Assembly (NCBI RefSeq): GCF_052057775.1 | Contig: NZ_CP195121.1 | Span: 2,046,001-2,110,000 of the forward strand | Direction: 5' to 3' | Length of the DNA stretch: 64,000 nt | Source: Methanococcoides sp052057775 | GTDB taxonomy: Archaea; Halobacteriota; Methanosarcinia; Methanosarcinales; Methanosarcinaceae | Shown here: in pieces, positions 16,951-26,845 of the stretch | How the letters are laid out: each line of letters begins with the position of its first letter | Numbering within the stretch: the stretch's first letter is position 1 | Program-made: the position numbers and the translations under genes | The notes under the pieces: model-generated | Database searches by the model: none | Told to the model about the DNA's origin: nothing | What the model saw: only the letters and a program-made list of their open reading frames with translations

Positions 16951-17925
16951 ATGAATTCCAATGACGCCGGATCCGGTGAACTTGAACGGGTCTACAGGGG
17001 TGCTGGAGATGCCTTTGCAGCACTTTTCAATGAGATATCAAAGGTCATAGTCGGACAAAAGGAAACGGTAGAACAGATCGTCATTGCGATCCTGTGTAAC
17101 GGCCATGCACTGATGGAAAGTAATCCCGGACTTGGAAAGACACTGACAGTATCCACCATCGCCAGGACAATGGACCTCGATTTCAGCAGGATACAGTGTA
17201 CCCCTGACCTTATGCCTGCAGATATCACAGGTACACACATCATCGAGGAAAGAGGCGGAAGCAAGGAATTCAAGTTCGAGCCGGGACCGGTATTCGCCAA
17301 CATCGTCCTCGCAGATGAGATTAACCGTGCTTCACCAAAGACCCAGTCCGCATTGCTCGAAGCCATGCAGGAGAAGCAGGTAACCGTTGGTAATGATACG
17401 TTCCTGCTTGACAAACCGTTCTTCTTACTTGCAACCCAGAACCCTATCGAGATGGAAGGGACCTTCCCGCTTCCAGAAGCACAGCTTGACAGGTTCCTTC
17501 TGAAGATCCTTCTGGACTACCCGTCCCTGGAGGAGGAAAAAGAGATCGTAAGACGCTACACACAGTACGAGGTACCACAGGTCAGGAAAGTACTTGACAA
17601 AAGGATGGTACTGCAGCTTCAGCGCCTTACAAGAGATGTTCCAATTGCTGATGACATAAAGGAAAGAGCTATCAAGATCGTGATGGCAACCCGCAAATGG
17701 ACCGATTTCATCGAATACGGTGCATCTCCAAGGGCATCCATAGGACTTATACTTGCAGCAAAGGCACGCGCACTGATCAACAACAGGAACTTCGTGAGCA
17801 ACGAAGATGTCGATGTCATGGCCTACCCGATCCTCAGACACAGGATCATCCTGACCTTCGAATCCGAGAGGCGTGGCATCACACAGGACCAGGTCATCAG
17901 GGAGATACTCTCAAAGATCAAGTGA
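16951..17925 (+). CDS. moxR: MoxR-family AAA+ ATPase
   Basis: A 324-residue AAA+ chaperone-like ATPase. Walker A is ESNPGLGKT, Walker B is LADEINRASPKTQ with the MoxR-typical SALLEAMQE after it, and sensor 1 is LATQNPIEMEGTFPLPEAQLDRF. MoxR proteins mature or activate partner proteins, usually those with VWA metal-binding domains, and are typically encoded beside DUF58 and VWA genes exactly as here. Soluble, probably hexameric. The target is presumably one of the two downstream VWA membrane proteins (inference). Confidence 0.95.
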   Translation: MNSNDAGSGELERVYRGAGDAFAALFNEISKVIVGQKETVEQIVIAILCNGHALMESNPGLGKTLTVSTIARTMDLDFSRIQCTPDLMPADITGTHIIEERGGSKEFKFEPGPVFANIVLADEINRASPKTQSALLEAMQEKQVTVGNDTFLLDKPFFLLATQNPIEMEGTFPLPEAQLDRFLLKILLDYPSLEEEKEIVRRYTQYEVPQVRKVLDKRMVLQLQRLTRDVPIADDIKERAIKIVMATRKWTDFIEYGASPRASIGLILAAKARALINNRNFVSNEDVDVMAYPILRHRIILTFESERRGITQDQVIREILSKIK

Positions 17926-17981
17926 GCATCTCACAAGTTAGCACGGTGTGAGCCTAGGAATAACGAAAACCGATATTGAAT

Positions 17982-18863
17982 ATGAGTGACAGGAAACACA
18001 GGATCGATGTGGATTTCTTCCGCCAGCTGGACCGCTTTACCTTCATGGTAAGAAAGCGTGTATCCAGTGCCTATGCAGGAAGCAGGCGTTCAACACATAG
18101 CGGTCGCGGTCTTGATACCCTCGGGTATATCGAATACCATCCGGGAGACGATCTTAAATCCATCGACTGGAATGTATATGCAAGGTCCGAGAAGCTCTAT
18201 GTAAGGGAGTTCGAAGAGGACAAATCAGTAACCACCCACATACTGCTGGATGCCAGTAACAGCATGGACTATACTACCGGCGAGTTCACAAAATACGAAT
18301 ATGGAGCCATGCTAGCCGCAGGTTTTGCATATCTTGTCACAAAGGACAACGACAAGTTCGGCATATCCACCTATTCCGAAGACATAGAGATCTCACAGAC
18401 ACACAGGGGCAGACGCTACCTTCTCAGGGATATCGACAGGATGGCAGAGGTCGAGCTAAAAGGCAAGACAGCACTGAAAAAATGCGTCGAACAGTACGAG
18501 AAGGTCATACATTCACGTTCCCTTATCGTCATTATTTCAGATTTCATGGAAGACCTGAGCTCCATTGAATCAGCTATCTATCGATTATCGCATCACGACC
18601 TTATGCTCATACAGGTTCTGGACCCTTCCGAGAGCAATCTTTCCATGCACGGGCATGTGAAGCTCACCGACCTTGAAACGGATGACGATCTGAAGACATA
18701 CCTGAGTAAGAATTTCAAGGATAAATATCAGGAAGAGCTACAGGCACACATCGATGGCATCAGGAACATCTGCGATCACGTTGGTGCCGATTTCTTTACG
18801 TTCACAACCGATACACCGGTATTCGATGCGTTCTTCCACACAATTAACGGGAGGAAGGTCTGA
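17982..18863 (+). CDS. DUF58 domain protein with VWA-like fold
   Basis: About 293 residues. The N-terminal half has the DUF58 signature GxGLDTLGYIEYHPGDD...IDWNVYAR, and the C-terminal part is a VWA-like fold with a MIDAS-type DASNS in LLDASNSMDY. It is the standard partner of MoxR ATPases. ATG at 17982 is preferred; a TTG at 17976 is in frame and neither has a clear ribosome site. The end overlaps the next start by one base (TGATG), so translation is coupled. Its molecular function is not established for the family. Confidence 0.88.
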   Translation: MSDRKHRIDVDFFRQLDRFTFMVRKRVSSAYAGSRRSTHSGRGLDTLGYIEYHPGDDLKSIDWNVYARSEKLYVREFEEDKSVTTHILLDASNSMDYTTGEFTKYEYGAMLAAGFAYLVTKDNDKFGISTYSEDIEISQTHRGRRYLLRDIDRMAEVELKGKTALKKCVEQYEKVIHSRSLIVIISDFMEDLSSIESAIYRLSHHDLMLIQVLDPSESNLSMHGHVKLTDLETDDDLKTYLSKNFKDKYQEELQAHIDGIRNICDHVGADFFTFTTDTPVFDAFFHTINGRKV

Positions 18864-20734
18864 TGCCTTTTGACAATACTATGGGACTTGCAGCTCTTGC
18901 AAGTGTTATCCCACTTATAATTCTCTACCTTTTAAGACCAAAGCCGCTTCAGATAAAGATCCCTTCCCTTATGTTCCTGATGCGGGCAGAACAGAAGAAA
19001 AAACGATTTGCTTCCCTGAGAAGACTTATCAGGGACCCTATATTCCTTGCACAGCTGCTGGTGCTTATACTGATATCCATTGCAGTTGCAGGTCCGTTCT
19101 ACACATCAGAGGAAAGCCTGAGCGGAGAGCATACTGTCTTTGTCATCGACGCTTCCGCAAGCATGAACACTGACGGCAGGTTCGACAGTGCCACCGAGAT
19201 CGCAAAGACCTATGTCAGCAAGAAGAACAGCATCATCCTTGCACAGAACATACCGGTAACAGTACTCGAAGCTGCCGGATCCTCAGCAACAAAAGATGCG
19301 CTTGACGGATTGTCAGGAAAGGGTACCGTGGCAGACCTTTCAACTTCCATAACGAACGCCATGAGGATGCTTTCCAACGAAGGCGGCAGGATCATTGTAA
19401 TATCAGATTTCACCAACTGGGAAGGAGAGGATCCTGTTGCTGCAAAGAGGCTGGCAGAATCCTACGGGATGAAGGTCAGTTTCGTCAGGGTAGGAACAAC
19501 CACTGATAATGTAGGAATAATCCAGGGCTGGCTCGAAGCCGAAGAGAGTGGCTACACTTACAACTGTGTCGTCAAGAACTACATGGAGACCACACAGAAC
19601 GTCAACATTGAGATCGATTATGCCGGAAGCGAAACAAATAAACACCTCACACTTGATGTAGGTCCGTTCTCAACAAGTCAGTTCAAGGTGGAAAATCTCG
19701 GAGCCGGAGTAACAACACTCAGGATAACCAGGGATGACAGCCTTATGACGGACAACACGGCTTACATCTCTATCCCTTCGAACATCCAGAACGAATTGCT
19801 CCTTGTTAGTGATGTGAAGAACTCGCCGGCTGCAGTCTCACTTTCATTACTGCCTAACATAAAGGCAACCCAATCCAACAATGTACCTGCGGATCTCAGC
19901 GACTACAAGGTAGTTGTTATAGACACACAACAGAGGGCACTGACAACCGAAGAGATTGCCACACTTGATACATTCATAAACAACGGCGGTGAAGCTCTAT
20001 TCCTCGCATCCTCTGCTCTTGATCCGGCAGCTGCGAACTTTGACCTGCTCAAGATACTCCCTGTAAAACCTATCTCCACCATGGAAAGCAACAACGGTGA
20101 AACACTGAAGGTCGCTCAGGAGACAAGGCTGACGGAAGATGTCAGGTTCGAGGATATTGCAGTCTACACATATCTTAATGCTACACTAAGAGCAGATGCG
20201 GTCTCACTTGTGAATACAGACTCGGAAATCCCGATGCTTGCCTACTGGAGCGTTGGTGACGGAACAGTGATGTACCTTGGTCTGAGCGATGAACTTGGCG
20301 AGAACTCATGGAACAATTTCCACAACCTGCCTGAGTATCCTGTCCTCTGGGCAAAACTCATCGCATGGCTTGGCGGAGCAGGGGATATCAGTGACTACAA
20401 TCTTCAGACAGGTGCTATTTCCGCACTTCCGAACGAGATGGATGTTTCCACACCCAGCGGAACGGTGACCACCAGCAGGCTGCTTTATGATGAGGTCGGG
20501 ATCTACAAGGTTGCAGGAAAGGATATCGCTGTGAACCTCTATGATGACATGGAATCTGATACCACCATCGATGCGTCCGGTGTACTGGACAGGGCCACAT
20601 CACAGGATGGTTCCCAGATAGTCAGGGAAAGCACCTACACTGCAAAGAATTACATTGACATATATCTCATCATCCTTGCCATGCTGCTGGTGATCGTTGA
20701 GATACTTATTATCAGAAGCCGGGGTGAGCTATGA
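18863..20734 (+). CDS. BatA-like membrane protein with VWA domain
   Basis: A 623-residue protein with an N-terminal BatA-type segment: a membrane helix ending LYLLRPKP, a basic stretch, and a second helix (about 58-78). A VWA domain with complete MIDAS (VIDASASM, DxSxS) follows, then a beta-rich region and a glutamine-amidotransferase-like segment (about 340-500), and a C-terminal helix (about 598-618). Presumed to sit in the membrane and act with MoxR and DUF58. The stop overlaps the next ATG by four bases (ATGA). Confidence 0.85.
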   Translation: MPFDNTMGLAALASVIPLIILYLLRPKPLQIKIPSLMFLMRAEQKKKRFASLRRLIRDPIFLAQLLVLILISIAVAGPFYTSEESLSGEHTVFVIDASASMNTDGRFDSATEIAKTYVSKKNSIILAQNIPVTVLEAAGSSATKDALDGLSGKGTVADLSTSITNAMRMLSNEGGRIIVISDFTNWEGEDPVAAKRLAESYGMKVSFVRVGTTTDNVGIIQGWLEAEESGYTYNCVVKNYMETTQNVNIEIDYAGSETNKHLTLDVGPFSTSQFKVENLGAGVTTLRITRDDSLMTDNTAYISIPSNIQNELLLVSDVKNSPAAVSLSLLPNIKATQSNNVPADLSDYKVVVIDTQQRALTTEEIATLDTFINNGGEALFLASSALDPAAANFDLLKILPVKPISTMESNNGETLKVAQETRLTEDVRFEDIAVYTYLNATLRADAVSLVNTDSEIPMLAYWSVGDGTVMYLGLSDELGENSWNNFHNLPEYPVLWAKLIAWLGGAGDISDYNLQTGAISALPNEMDVSTPSGTVTTSRLLYDEVGIYKVAGKDIAVNLYDDMESDTTIDASGVLDRATSQDGSQIVRESTYTAKNYIDIYLIILAMLLVIVEILIIRSRGEL

Positions 20735-23178
20735 TGTACACTTTTGAAGAACCACTGGTACTGCTACTTATCCTGCCGATCATAATTGGCGGACTCTATC
20801 TTATCAAAAAGGGTGCAAGAAAGCCACTGATACTTTCGCGCATCGTGGTGCTTTCACTACTTGTGGTTGCACTGGCATCCCCGTTCTCACTGGTCAGTGA
20901 GGTCACAAGTGACGATACGCCCCAGATAGTGATAATCTCGGATGAGACCAGCAGTATGCAGCTTTTCAAGGAAGGAGTAGGCGACAGGGTATATGAATCC
21001 CTCACAGCAAATACCCCGACAACAATGATAAGACTCTCAGGAGAAAGCACTTCCCTCGGGGACGCCGTAGAGCAGTATTCCAGCGGCGATAACCAGATCG
21101 TACTGGTAACGGACGGTAACAGCAACTTTGGGAAAGACCTTGAAGAGGCACTCCAGTTTGCCGGTGAGGTCGGGACCACCGTTTATTCAGTGGAACCCGA
21201 ACTTGAGGAGAACGATATCAGTGTGCAGATCCTTGGCGATAAGACAGTTGTCATCGGCAACGAGAACCAGTTCGATGTACTTGTCTCACAGGCAGGAGAG
21301 GAAGAGATACGATACGGCTTTGAGATCTACGCCGGCGATACTCTTGTCAGAAGTGGTACATTCACACAAAACACACGCACAAGGACAATACGTGTACCCT
21401 ATACGTTCAAGAAGCTGGGTGCACAGGAGCTGAGCGTTACCCTTACACCGCTTACAGCTGACAAGGACAGCATCAACAACAAGTTCTACAAGGCTGTCTA
21501 TGTTGTACCAAAACCGAAGATCAAAGTTCTGACCAGCGATAGTTCCGCACCTCTTGGAAATGTACTTTATAACCTTTACTCAGTATCAAACACGGACGAT
21601 TTCACAAATATCGATGACAAGAAGGCGATAGTACTTGATAACCAGAACATAAGGACGCTATCGGATACCGATGTCGAGCTCCTCAGGGATTTCGTGGCCG
21701 ATGGTAACGGTCTTGTTGTTGTGGGCGGAGAGACATCCTTTGATCAGGGCAATTACCTGAACTCTTCCTTCGAGGAACTACTGCCGGTACTATCAAAACC
21801 AACCGACTGGAAAGGTGGCAGGAGCATTGTACTTGTACTGGATGTATCACAGAGTACATTCCATCATGAAACACTTTCCGATATCCTTGGAAATGCAATC
21901 TTCATACTTGAGGACGAGAACCTCAGGGATGCCTATGCAGGTGTCATTGCTTTTGGTAGCGAAGGTATTGATGTCTCAGGAGGACTTGTCTACCTCGGTA
22001 ACCAGGCAAATGTCCTGAAGCTTGAGGAGGACATATCTGCACTTACACCCGGATCCACCAGTGAGACTTCTCTTGACCAGGGACTTCTGATTGCACAGGA
22101 ATGGCTTGAGAACGAGGTCGGTGAGCTGGATATAATAATCATCTCCGATGGCGGTATCGAGCAATCCTATGACGATGCGCTTGTTGTTGCTGATGAGATC
22201 GGCAATGGAGATATCCAGTTCTACTATGTTCATGTAAGGTCATCTGCACCTTCCCAGAGAGACCAGTTCGGCAACATCTATGCAGAGGATCTTATGGAAT
22301 CCGTTGATGGAATCTACTTCCCTGTGGAAAGAGGCGAACGTGCAAACCTTGAGTTCGAGGACCTTGACATTCCCGACGAGACCGAGGACGAAGAACCGGT
22401 CATGACATCGTTCCCACTCATAGAATACAACCCTAACCACTTCATCACACGCAACCTGGAAGTTGAAGGCAATATCACCGGTTACAATGACGTCACACCA
22501 AAAGCAGGTGCAGACAGAATCGTTGTGACCGCCACAGGCAAGCCGGTCATCACCACCTGGAGATATGGACTTGGCAGGGTGGCAGCCATTACCACTGATA
22601 ATGGTAAAGGTGGTCAGGCAACATGGAGCTCACAGATGTACTCCGGCAACAATTCAAGGCTGATATCCTCAACCATGAACTGGGCAATCGGTAACCCACA
22701 GGTAGAGGAAGGAACCGTTGTGGAAGGAGATGACACATGGTTCGGAAGCTCTGCAACACTCTACATCACACGCTACGATGAAGGTGTCCCGAAACTGAAG
22801 TACAAGGGCGAGACCCTTGAGCTTGCGGTTACAGGAAAGAACACCTATGAGACCACTATCGAGCCTAAGAACATCGGAATGCATGATGTCTCAGGTTATC
22901 CGATCGCTGTGAACTATGCCATCGAATACCGTGATGTCGGTATGAACGAGGACCTTCCTGTGCTCATCAAGGCAAACGGTGGTAAGACCTACAGTGAGAA
23001 AGAAGCACTTGCGCTGCTGCTTACAGATGCAAAAGCGAATTCACTTAAGAGCGTTCAGCAACCTGTCAGCCAGAAACTGTACTTCCTTATTGCAGCATTA
23101 CTGCTCTTCCTAACAGAGATAGCAGTAAAAAGAATAAGGGAGATCAGGGCAGCTAACAGGGAAAGGGCAGAGCAATAA
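20731..23178 (+). CDS. Large VWA and amidotransferase-like membrane protein
   Basis: 815 residues. Two N-terminal membrane helices (about 7-22 and 32-52) are followed by a first VWA-like region with an imperfect MIDAS (SDETSSM), a beta region, a class-I glutamine-amidotransferase-like fold (LVVVGGETSFDQGNY) and a second VWA with an intact MIDAS (VLDVSQST). The C-terminal helix (about 783-803) has a basic tail. Resembles the large last component of bacterial and archaeal MoxR/BatA-type operons. Partner and function unknown; two MIDAS-like sites suggest metal-dependent protein contacts outside the membrane. Confidence 0.8.
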   Translation: MMYTFEEPLVLLLILPIIIGGLYLIKKGARKPLILSRIVVLSLLVVALASPFSLVSEVTSDDTPQIVIISDETSSMQLFKEGVGDRVYESLTANTPTTMIRLSGESTSLGDAVEQYSSGDNQIVLVTDGNSNFGKDLEEALQFAGEVGTTVYSVEPELEENDISVQILGDKTVVIGNENQFDVLVSQAGEEEIRYGFEIYAGDTLVRSGTFTQNTRTRTIRVPYTFKKLGAQELSVTLTPLTADKDSINNKFYKAVYVVPKPKIKVLTSDSSAPLGNVLYNLYSVSNTDDFTNIDDKKAIVLDNQNIRTLSDTDVELLRDFVADGNGLVVVGGETSFDQGNYLNSSFEELLPVLSKPTDWKGGRSIVLVLDVSQSTFHHETLSDILGNAIFILEDENLRDAYAGVIAFGSEGIDVSGGLVYLGNQANVLKLEEDISALTPGSTSETSLDQGLLIAQEWLENEVGELDIIIISDGGIEQSYDDALVVADEIGNGDIQFYYVHVRSSAPSQRDQFGNIYAEDLMESVDGIYFPVERGERANLEFEDLDIPDETEDEEPVMTSFPLIEYNPNHFITRNLEVEGNITGYNDVTPKAGADRIVVTATGKPVITTWRYGLGRVAAITTDNGKGGQATWSSQMYSGNNSRLISSTMNWAIGNPQVEEGTVVEGDDTWFGSSATLYITRYDEGVPKLKYKGETLELAVTGKNTYETTIEPKNIGMHDVSGYPIAVNYAIEYRDVGMNEDLPVLIKANGGKTYSEKEALALLLTDAKANSLKSVQQPVSQKLYFLIAALLLFLTEIAVKRIREIRAANRERAEQ

Positions 23179-23269
23179 TTCTGCCTTCTTTTTTTCAAAA
23201 ACGCATGCGGAAGACTACGAATTTGTTCGTAGTTAAAGTAATGAATATATAACATCCATTCGTACTGTG

Positions 23270-23301
23270 ACCTGATGACAAAAAACATGGTCATCAGGTG
23301 A
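23270..23301 (+). promoter_or_regulatory. Hairpin masking the ribosome-binding site of the repeat protein
   Basis: Ten-bp perfect stem (23270-23279 with 23290-23299) and a ten-base loop. The right arm contains AGGT of the Shine-Dalgarno AGGTGA (23296-23301), five bases before the ATG. A TATA-like string at 23243-23253 puts the transcript start at the base of the stem. Confidence 0.5.
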
Positions 23302-23305
23302 TAAT

Positions 23306-24067
23306 ATGAATACGAAAAACATCTCACTTCCCCTAATAATACTGGTCATACTTTCCACAATAGCTGCAGGTGCAATTATCCTGAGTGCCAGCGGTAATAC
23401 AAATGAAGAGATCCTGATAGACAACGGTGAGCCGGATGCAGATAACGCTCCGACTGATAATGACAACACAGATGAGAACAACATGCTGCAGCCAATAAAG
23501 ACAGTGGCTACAATTGTCGGTATCGACTCATGGGATGGAACAAAGGTCCTTCTTCTTGATGAGGACGAGAGCGAGATCGGTGAAGGATACCCATGCGACC
23601 TGTACCTGATAATCGGGAATAAAACAACCATCACAGGCAGCAACGGTAACGAACTTGCCTTCGATGACCTTTCCGAAGGAACAAGGATCGAAGCACAATA
23701 CGGACCAATGACAACAAGAAGCCTGCCACCACAGAGCAATGCTGTGAGCATTATCGTACTCGATGAAAATGTCCCGACCGGACCACAGCCTGTTAAGACA
23801 ACAGGAACTATCCTGGGAACTGAAGTCTGGAGTGAGAACACAGTCCTGCTTCTGGACCAGGATGACAGCGAGATCGGAGAAGGATATCCATGCGACATCT
23901 TTCTGATGACAGGTCAGGAAACAATCATCACCGACAGCAACGGGAATGAGCTTACAATTGAGGACCTTACAAAGGGAACAAGGGTTGAAGCTTACTACGG
24001 ACCAATGGTAACAATGAGCCTGCCACCACAAAGCGGGATTTTGAAGATCGTGGTTATTACAGAGTGA
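23306..24067 (+). CDS. Secreted or membrane-anchored protein with two tandem repeats
   Basis: No recognised family. 253 residues: an N-terminal hydrophobic signal or anchor (about 7-27), an acidic Asp/Asn linker (about 32-60), then two repeats of about 90 residues (about 63-150 and 160-250). Both share VLLLD-D-SEIGEGYPCD, SNGNEL, a glycine-threonine-arginine turn, YGPM and SLPPQS, so the duplication is fairly recent. Each repeat has one Cys in YPCD. The pattern suggests small beta-barrel modules exposed outside the cell. The gene is flanked by a masking hairpin in its leader and a good terminator, so it forms its own transcription unit. Confidence 0.75.
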   Translation: MNTKNISLPLIILVILSTIAAGAIILSASGNTNEEILIDNGEPDADNAPTDNDNTDENNMLQPIKTVATIVGIDSWDGTKVLLLDEDESEIGEGYPCDLYLIIGNKTTITGSNGNELAFDDLSEGTRIEAQYGPMTTRSLPPQSNAVSIIVLDENVPTGPQPVKTTGTILGTEVWSENTVLLLDQDDSEIGEGYPCDIFLMTGQETIITDSNGNELTIEDLTKGTRVEAYYGPMVTMSLPPQSGILKIVVITE

Positions 24068-24087
24068 AATAAGAACAGATCTAAAAC

Positions 24088-24130
24088 ATGGCTGCAAAAG
24101 TGATCAGCTTTTGTGCCATTTTCCCCCCTC
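24088..24130 (+). terminator. Terminator of the repeat-protein gene
   Basis: Interrupted stem atggc/gccat and caaaag/cttttg (24088-24119) followed by a pyrimidine run ttttcccccctcttttt. Confidence 0.7.
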
Positions 24131-24269
24131 TTTTTCGGATTTTTCTAATTTCTGATCAGCTTTTATCAATTCCAAAAACTATCCCCATCCCCCAAAAAGC
24201 CTAATACCCTTAAAAATCAATCATATTAACAGTTAAAAGAATAGTGCATTCTAATAACGGGGGTTAATC

Positions 24270-26675
24270 ATGGGAGATAGCAAATACATTCGCTGGTTCG
24301 AAGAAATAGGTATAGAAGACATTCCTTTGGTCGGAGGTAAGAATGCCTCTCTCGGTGAGATGTACCGGGAGCTAACTGAAAAGAACATAATCATACCAAA
24401 TGGATTTGCGGTCACAGCAGAAGCATACTGGCATGTACTGGAATCCGCAGGCGTTCTTCAGGATCTTAAAGATACAATGGAAGGACTGGACGTATCTGAT
24501 GTCAGCGATCTTGCAGAGAGAGGGAAAAAGGCAAGGAGCATAATCCTTGATGCTGGTATTCCGGACGATCTCTGGGAAGAGATCAAAGAAGCCTACGACA
24601 AACTGAGCGAGAAATACGGACCTGAAACAGATGTGGCAGTTCGCAGTTCTGCAACAGCAGAGGACCTCCCTGATGCTTCTTTTGCAGGCCAGCAGGAGAC
24701 GTACCTCAATATCCACGGCTACCACTCCCTGAAGGATGCATGTAACCGCTGTTTTGCATCCCTTTTCACGGACAGGGCGATCTCCTACCGTGTCCACCAC
24801 AAGTTCGACCATTTCAAGGTCGGCCTGTCCATCGGCGTCATGAAGATGGTACGCTCGGACCTCGCATCCAGCGGTGTGATCTTCACAATCGACACCGAAT
24901 CCGGTTTTGAGGATGTTGTATTCATCACTGGAGCCTACGGGCTCGGTGAGAACATCGTACAGGGAGTTGTCAATCCGGATGAGTTCTACGTCTTCAAACC
25001 AACCCTGAAAGAGGGCTACAAACCAATAATCAAGAAAAAGATGGGCAGCAAAGCTATAATGATGATCTACGGACGCGGGGATTCGCGTGTGCTTACCCGT
25101 AACGTTGAGGTTCCCCTTGCAGACAAGAGGAAGTTCTGTATCAACGATGACGAGATCCTCAAGCTTGCAAAATATGCTGCCACTATCGAGGACCATTATT
25201 CCAATAAGAAAGGAAAAGCTGTGCCCATGGATATCGAATGGGCAAAGGACGGAAACACCGGAGAGCTGTTCATTGTACAGGCAAGGCCCGAGACCGTCCA
25301 GTCGAGGAAGAGAAAGGATGTCCTTGAGACCTACTTCCTTGATGAGCGCTCGAACGTCCTTGTAAAGGGAAGGAGTGTGGGCGACAAGATCGCAGCCGGA
25401 AAGGTCCATGTGATCGATGATGTTTCAAAGCTGCCATCTTTCCGGCAGGGAGAGATACTGGTAGCTGACACTACAACCCCTGACTGGGAGCCTGTTATGA
25501 AGCGTGCAGCTGCCATCATCACGAACAAAGGCGGAAGGACGTGCCATGCGGCCATCGTCAGCCGTGAGCTTGGAGTTCCGGCCGTAGTTGGCGCCGAGGA
25601 TGCCACTGAAAGACTGAAGAACGGAATGGATGTCACGGTGAGCTGTGCTGAAGGCGATATCGGCAGGGTCTACGAAGGGATACTGCCATTCCACATCGAG
25701 ACCGTTGAACTGAAAGACCTTGGAGATACGAAGACCGAGATGATGATGAACCTTGGAAATCCGGAAGAGGCATTTGGACTTTCAATGATACCGAACGATG
25801 GTATTGGACTTGCACGACTGGAGTTTATAATAACGAGCTACATCAAGATACACCCAATGGCACTGGTACATCCTGAAAAGGTGGAGGACGAAAGTGTCCT
25901 CAGGGAGATAGAGAAACTCACTGCAGGATACGAGAACAAGGAAGACTATTTCGTGGAAAAGCTTTCCCAGGGAGTTGCCACCATTGTAGCCTCATTCTAC
26001 CCGAAACCCGTGGTTGTACGCATGAGCGACTTCAAGTCCAACGAGTATGCCAGCCTGATAGGAGGGGAGTACTTCGAGTTCGAGGAGAGCAACCCGATGA
26101 TCGGTTTCAGGGGAGCATCACGTTATTATGATGAACGCTACAGGGAAGGTTTTGCACTTGAATGCAGGGCCATGAAGAAGGTCAGGGACGAGATGGGGTT
26201 GACGAATCTAATTCTCATGATCCCGTTCTGCAGGCGCATCGAGGAAGCGGAAAAGGTACTTGCCGAGATGAAAAAGAACGGTCTGGAAAGGGGACAGAAC
26301 GGCCTGCAGGTCTATGTCATGTGCGAGATACCAAGCAATGTGATCCTGATAGATGAGTTCAGCAAATACTTCGACGGATTTTCTATAGGCTCAAATGACC
26401 TCACCCAACTGACCCTTGGAGTGGACAGGGATTCCGAAATTCTTGCATCATCCTTTGATGAAAGGGATGAGGCTGTGAAGAAAATCGTTTCCATGGCAGT
26501 ACAGGGGGCAAAGAGGAACGGAAAACACAGCGGGATATGTGGCCAGGCACCAAGCGATTTCCCGGAATTTGCTGAGTTCCTTGTGAAGGAAGGTATAGAC
26601 TCGATCTCGCTGAATCCGGATTCGGTTATGAAGATATCACTGAAGGTGCTGGAGACCGAGAAGGAGATGGGATAA
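24270..26675 (+). CDS. ppsA: Phosphoenolpyruvate synthase
   Basis: Makes PEP from pyruvate with ATP, giving AMP and phosphate, the entry to gluconeogenesis from acetyl-CoA-derived pyruvate. The 801 residues comprise an ATP-grasp domain (about 1-345; VGGKNASLGEM, VRSSATAEDLP, QARPETV), a swivelling phosphohistidine domain (about 375-470) with GGRTCHAAIVSRELG holding the catalytic His, and a PEP-binding TIM barrel ending GSNDLTQLTLGVDRD and GICGQAPSD with the catalytic Cys. Start ATG at 24270 with GGGGGTT upstream. Monocistronic. It fits functionally with the glycogen cluster at 49-60 kb, since hexose storage in methanogens starts from PEP. Confidence 0.96.
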   Translation: MGDSKYIRWFEEIGIEDIPLVGGKNASLGEMYRELTEKNIIIPNGFAVTAEAYWHVLESAGVLQDLKDTMEGLDVSDVSDLAERGKKARSIILDAGIPDDLWEEIKEAYDKLSEKYGPETDVAVRSSATAEDLPDASFAGQQETYLNIHGYHSLKDACNRCFASLFTDRAISYRVHHKFDHFKVGLSIGVMKMVRSDLASSGVIFTIDTESGFEDVVFITGAYGLGENIVQGVVNPDEFYVFKPTLKEGYKPIIKKKMGSKAIMMIYGRGDSRVLTRNVEVPLADKRKFCINDDEILKLAKYAATIEDHYSNKKGKAVPMDIEWAKDGNTGELFIVQARPETVQSRKRKDVLETYFLDERSNVLVKGRSVGDKIAAGKVHVIDDVSKLPSFRQGEILVADTTTPDWEPVMKRAAAIITNKGGRTCHAAIVSRELGVPAVVGAEDATERLKNGMDVTVSCAEGDIGRVYEGILPFHIETVELKDLGDTKTEMMMNLGNPEEAFGLSMIPNDGIGLARLEFIITSYIKIHPMALVHPEKVEDESVLREIEKLTAGYENKEDYFVEKLSQGVATIVASFYPKPVVVRMSDFKSNEYASLIGGEYFEFEESNPMIGFRGASRYYDERYREGFALECRAMKKVRDEMGLTNLILMIPFCRRIEEAEKVLAEMKKNGLERGQNGLQVYVMCEIPSNVILIDEFSKYFDGFSIGSNDLTQLTLGVDRDSEILASSFDERDEAVKKIVSMAVQGAKRNGKHSGICGQAPSDFPEFAEFLVKEGIDSISLNPDSVMKISLKVLETEKEMG

Positions 26676-26845
26676 ATTGAAACGGGAGAGCTATCTCTCG
26701 TTCATTCATTATTTTTACAGATCAAGGAACAGCAGGATACTAACTGAATGATACAAAACAGGATTGAAACAGGAATAGAAATAAAAAGCATATAAAATAG
26801 CATAAACGTGATACAAAATTGAGTCTAAAATAGAAAATAAAAGTA

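Noticed and set aside
23233..24097. Two long minus-strand frames (221 and 189 codons) across the repeat-protein gene
   Set aside because: Repetitive, Ser/Pro/Val- or Cys-rich shadows of the tandem repeat on the other strand; the plus-strand gene has promoter, ribosome site, signal peptide and terminator.
24101..24164. Direct repeat tgatcagctttt (24101-24112 and about 24153-24164)
   Set aside because: One copy belongs to the terminator stem; two copies of 12 bases in AT-rich DNA are not enough to claim a regulatory site.
24372..25409. 345-codon open frame on the minus strand across ppsA
   Set aside because: It is antisense to the well-supported PEP synthase and its translation is rich in Cys/His/Leu without any family motif; no promoter or ribosome site.
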